This document shows, in pieces, positions 47,729-50,138 of a stretch of 50,138 bases of DNA (positions within the stretch are counted from its first letter, which is position 1; each line of letters opens with the position of its first letter). The translations under genes and the position numbers were made by a program. This stretch comes from an uncultured Lachnospiraceae bacterium (GTDB lineage Bacteria; Bacillota; Clostridia; Lachnospirales; Lachnospiraceae). The DNA lies in NCBI GenBank assembly GCA_900550285.1, contig URRW01000018.1:1-50138 (forward strand). The letters are read 5' to 3'. The notes beneath the pieces are model-generated. The model saw only the letters and a program-made list of their open reading frames with translations, ran no database searches and had not been told where the DNA came from.

Positions 47729-48939
47729 CCCTCTGCCTCCGAAACGATATAGATCGGGTTCTGTCCGGTCATCATGTGGTGCGCACCCAGCTTTCTCGAC
47801 TTTGCCACGGACATCTGCACGATCTCCGGCTCCCGCAGAAGCCCTGTTTTGACCGCGTCCATGACCTCCGCCATCGTGTCGAGGGAAATCGCCGTCAGGA
47901 CGATCCTTGCCTTTTCATTTTTTGCCCTGACCGTCCGGATGATCTCCTTTAAATTGCCGCTGCTGCCGCCGATGAAAACGTGCGTCGGCGCTTCCAGCTG
48001 CTCCAATGCCTCCGGCGCGTTCCCTTCCACCGCCTGCACCGCGTCCGTCCGGAATTTCTGCGCGTTCCTTCGGATCAGATCGACGCCCTCCGGATTTTTT
48101 TCGACCGCATACACCCGGATGCCGCCGCCCTGCAGCGCTGCCTCCACCGACACCGAGCCGGTTCCTGCGCCCACGTCGTACAAAACCGCATCCTTTGTCA
48201 GCCGCAGCTTTGCGATGCAGACTGTGCGCACCTCCTCCTTCGTCATGGGCACGCTTCCGCGCAGAAACGCCCCGTCCGGCACATGGATCGCCGTATGCCG
48301 CTCCCAGCCCGGATTTTCAATGCAGAGCACGCACAGCCCCTCTGTCTCTTCTTCCGAAAGCTCCGATCCTTTTCTGGAAAAAATCTTCTCGTCCGGGTAG
48401 GAAAAGTTTTTCCCGACAAAAACCGTAACGTCCCCCAGCCCGTAATGGCGCAGCTTTTCCCCGATCCTTTCCCCGGCGCGGTTCCCGCCCAGAAGCAGAA
48501 ACGTGCGGGCGTTGTGCACCACCTCATAGATCCAGTTCTGCCGTCTTCCGTGCAGGCTCACAAGCGCCGCGTCCTCCCACGAAACGTGGAGCGCCGCCGC
48601 CAGATAGACGACCGACGAAATGCCGGGGATCCGCCGGATCTCATAACCGTCCGAAAGCGCCTCTTCCAGCTTCTTTGCCCCGCTGTAAAAGCCGGTGTCG
48701 CCGGAAAGCACGACGCACGCCTTTATAACCTCCGGGTGTCCGTCCAGATACGCCCGGATCTTTTCCGGCTCATACAGCGCATGGCAGGGCGCGCCTTCCT
48801 CTTCAAAGGGCGCGGTCAGCCGCTTTGCACCCAGAATGCAGCTGCAGCCCTCCAAAGCCTCTTTTGCCTCCTGCGTCATGCCGCCGGGCGTTCCCATCCC
48901 GGCGCCGACCAGATAAACGATCCTTTTTGCTTCACACAT
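47725..48939 (-). CDS. cbiET: Precorrin-6Y C5,15-methyltransferase, CbiE-CbiT fusion
   Basis: 404 residues. CbiE half (about 1-205): 'IVYLVGAGMGTPGGMTQEAK', 'VVLSGDTGFYSGAKKLEEAL' and 'IPGISSVVYLAAALHVSWED'. CbiT half (about 215-404): 'LRGSVPMTKEEVRTVCIAKL', SAM-binding 'LYDVGAGTGSVSVEAALQG' and 'PTHVFIGGSSGNLKEI'. It methylates C5 and C15 and decarboxylates the acetate at C12. The fusion is common in Firmicutes. It overlaps both neighbours (8 and 4 bases). Confidence 0.95.
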   Translation of the reverse strand: MCEAKRIVYLVGAGMGTPGGMTQEAKEALEGCSCILGAKRLTAPFEEEGAPCHALYEPEKIRAYLDGHPEVIKACVVLSGDTGFYSGAKKLEEALSDGYEIRRIPGISSVVYLAAALHVSWEDAALVSLHGRRQNWIYEVVHNARTFLLLGGNRAGERIGEKLRHYGLGDVTVFVGKNFSYPDEKIFSRKGSELSEEETEGLCVLCIENPGWERHTAIHVPDGAFLRGSVPMTKEEVRTVCIAKLRLTKDAVLYDVGAGTGSVSVEAALQGGGIRVYAVEKNPEGVDLIRRNAQKFRTDAVQAVEGNAPEALEQLEAPTHVFIGGSSGNLKEIIRTVRAKNEKARIVLTAISLDTMAEVMDAVKTGLLREPEIVQMSVAKSRKLGAHHMMTGQNPIYIVSEAEG

Positions 48940-49663
48940 CCCGATACCCTCTCGGCGTTACCATATGTCCGTCAAGCTCCATTGTCTGTTCGTTTCCGAT
49001 AAACACCGTCGTAAACATATCGACCTCCGTATTTTTCAGCTCCGCAAGCGTCAGGATCCGGCTGCTCTCCCCGTCCCGCCCGATCTGCTTTACGATCCCG
49101 CAGACCGTATCCGGACTTTTGTATTCCAGCATCATGGCGCACACTTTTTCCAGATAGTCATGGCGCTTCCTGCTGGACGGGTTGTACAGACAGATCACAA
49201 AATCCGCCATCGCCGCCGCGCGGACGCGCTTTTCGATCGTTTCCCACGGGGTCAAAAGGTCGCTTAAGCTGATGACCGCAAAATCGTGCGTCAGCGGCGC
49301 TCCCAGAACCGCCGCCCCGCCGACCGCCGCCGTGATGCCCGCAACGATCTCCACCTCCGTATCCGGAAATTCCCTGCCGACCTCGTACATCAGCCCCGCC
49401 ATTCCGTACACGCCCGCGTCGCCGCTGCAGATCATCGCCGTCCGTTTTCCCTGCCGCGCCAGCTCAAACGCCATCCGGCACCGCTTTGCCTCCTGCTTCA
49501 TCGGGGTTGTCAGAAATTCTTTTCCGGGGAACTGCTCCCTGACCAGATCCACATATACCGTATAGCCGATGATCACGTCGCAGCGCTCCAAAACCGCCTG
49601 CGCCTCCCCGGTCATCTGGCTGCCCGCCCCCGGTCCAAGCCCTACCACATATACCTTATTCAT
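48932..49663 (-). CDS. cbiH: Cobalt-precorrin-3 C17-methyltransferase
   Basis: 243 residues, tetrapyrrole methylase. 'KVYVVGLGPGAGSQMTGEAQ' (residues 3-22), 'GKRTAMICSGDAGVYGMAGL' and 'EIVAGITAAVGGAAVLGAPL' followed by 'DFAVISLSDLLTPWETIEKR' are CbiH/CobJ hallmarks. It contracts the ring and methylates C17. Start at 49663 just overlaps the cbiF end; an earlier frame start at 49747 was rejected. Confidence 0.96.
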   Translation of the reverse strand: MNKVYVVGLGPGAGSQMTGEAQAVLERCDVIIGYTVYVDLVREQFPGKEFLTTPMKQEAKRCRMAFELARQGKRTAMICSGDAGVYGMAGLMYEVGREFPDTEVEIVAGITAAVGGAAVLGAPLTHDFAVISLSDLLTPWETIEKRVRAAAMADFVICLYNPSSRKRHDYLEKVCAMMLEYKSPDTVCGIVKQIGRDGESSRILTLAELKNTEVDMFTTVFIGNEQTMELDGHMVTPRGYRDV

Positions 49664-50138
49664 GGCTCTTTTCTTCCTTTCTCCCCTGCCGGAACTCCGT
49701 CGTAAATTCCGGATGATACAGAAGCGACCGTTCATACTCCTCGCCAAGGATCCTTCCCACGATGATAAGCGCCGTCTTTGTCACGCCTGCATCAGCCGCA
49801 CACTGCGCCAGCGAGGATACCTGACAGTGCAGCACCTTTTCCTCCGGCCACGTCGCCTTATAGACGATCGCCGCCGGGGTGTCCGCCGGATAGCCGCCCG
49901 CCTGCAGCTCCTCCTGCAGCTTATCGAGCATTCCCGTGCTCAAAAAAACAACCATCGTCGCCTGATGCTGCGCAAAGCTGCGGATGGATTCCCGCTCCGG
50001 CACCGGCGTCCTGCCAGCCATTCTCGTGATCACGACCGACTGGGAAACGTCCGGGAGCGTATACTCTGCTTTGAGCGCTGCCGCCGCTCCGCAAAAAGAG
50101 CTCACGCCCGGACAGTCCTCATACGCGATCTGCTCTTT
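49656..50138 (-). CDS. cbiF: Cobalt-precorrin-4 C11-methyltransferase, 3' part only
   Basis: About 160 C-terminal residues are visible; the 5' part is beyond the right edge. 'CPGVSSFCGAAAALKAEYTL' and 'QSVVITRMAGRTPVPERESI' are diagnostic for CbiF/CobM, with 'QATMVVFLSTGMLDKLQEEL' and 'ALIIVGRILGEEYERSLLY'. It methylates C11 of cobalt-precorrin-4. It leads directly into cbiH with an 8-base overlap. Confidence 0.95.
   Translation of the reverse strand, partial: KEQIAYEDCPGVSSFCGAAAALKAEYTLPDVSQSVVITRMAGRTPVPERESIRSFAQHQATMVVFLSTGMLDKLQEELQAGGYPADTPAAIVYKATWPEEKVLHCQVSSLAQCAADAGVTKTALIIVGRILGEEYERSLLYHPEFTTEFRQGRKEEKSHE

Overview
The window looks like a chromosomal segment of a spore-forming, strictly anaerobic member of the Clostridia, most likely a GC-rich Lachnospiraceae. 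The reasons are a spore maturation gene (spmA), a large Gram-positive-type SRP RNA with an Alu domain, a one-chain pyruvate:ferredoxin oxidoreductase, acetate kinase, an oxygen-independent (cbi-type) cobalamin pathway, and strong AGGAGG ribosome binding sites. Species cannot be assigned from the sequence alone.

Layout. 1-9.7 kb, all minus strand: spmA, a phospholipase-D-family protein, a PflA-like radical SAM protein, the SRP RNA with its own promoter and terminator, nifJ, a Gfo/Idh/MocA oxidoreductase and a lone AAA ATPase. 9.7-13.6 kb: palindromic repeats, then a compact AT-rich integrated element of about 3.55 kb inside the 3' half of a tRNA-Lys(CTT) gene. It is bounded by a 96-bp direct repeat and carries two small genes, a repressor with divergent promoters and an operator-like palindrome, a GC-rich nested inverted-repeat region, a rolling-circle-type Rep and a tyrosine integrase. 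13.6-14.2 kb: the tRNA promoter, an AT-rich stretch, and an approximately 270-nt near-continuous hairpin. 14.3-22 kb: ftsH-marR, an aldo/keto reductase, a GlpA/GlpB-like flavoprotein pair with a DUF1667 partner, and a NagD-type phosphatase. 22-28 kb: a YgjP-like metallopeptidase, crcB, ackA, two sugar O-acetyltransferases, a MarR regulator with two palindromic operators, and a MATE transporter without a canonical start at its homologous N terminus.

28-50 kb, all minus strand: a dense, largely overlapping gene run dominated by anaerobic cobalamin synthesis. In transcription order it reads cbiF (cut by the window edge), cbiH, cbiET, cbiA, cobT, cobS, cobC, cbiB, cobD, cbiP, hemC, cobA-hemD, a four-gene Opp/Dpp/Nik-type ABC importer, cobU, a short cobU-like gene, cbiC and sirC, followed by an esterase, a lactonase-like beta-propeller and a maltose-acetyltransferase-like gene. 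Together they lead from porphobilinogen (hemC) through uroporphyrinogen III, precorrin-2 and sirohydrochlorin, through ring contraction and amidation, to nucleotide loop assembly. The missing steps (cbiD, cbiG, cbiJ, cbiK/X, cbiL) and any cobalamin riboswitch probably lie beyond the right edge.

Most notable: the very small Rep+Int element in tRNA-Lys, its structured intergenic region, the giant hairpin upstream of ftsH with a diverged relative at 42.75 kb, and a dispersed multi-hairpin repeat present in at least four places, one of which supplies the stop codon of crcB.
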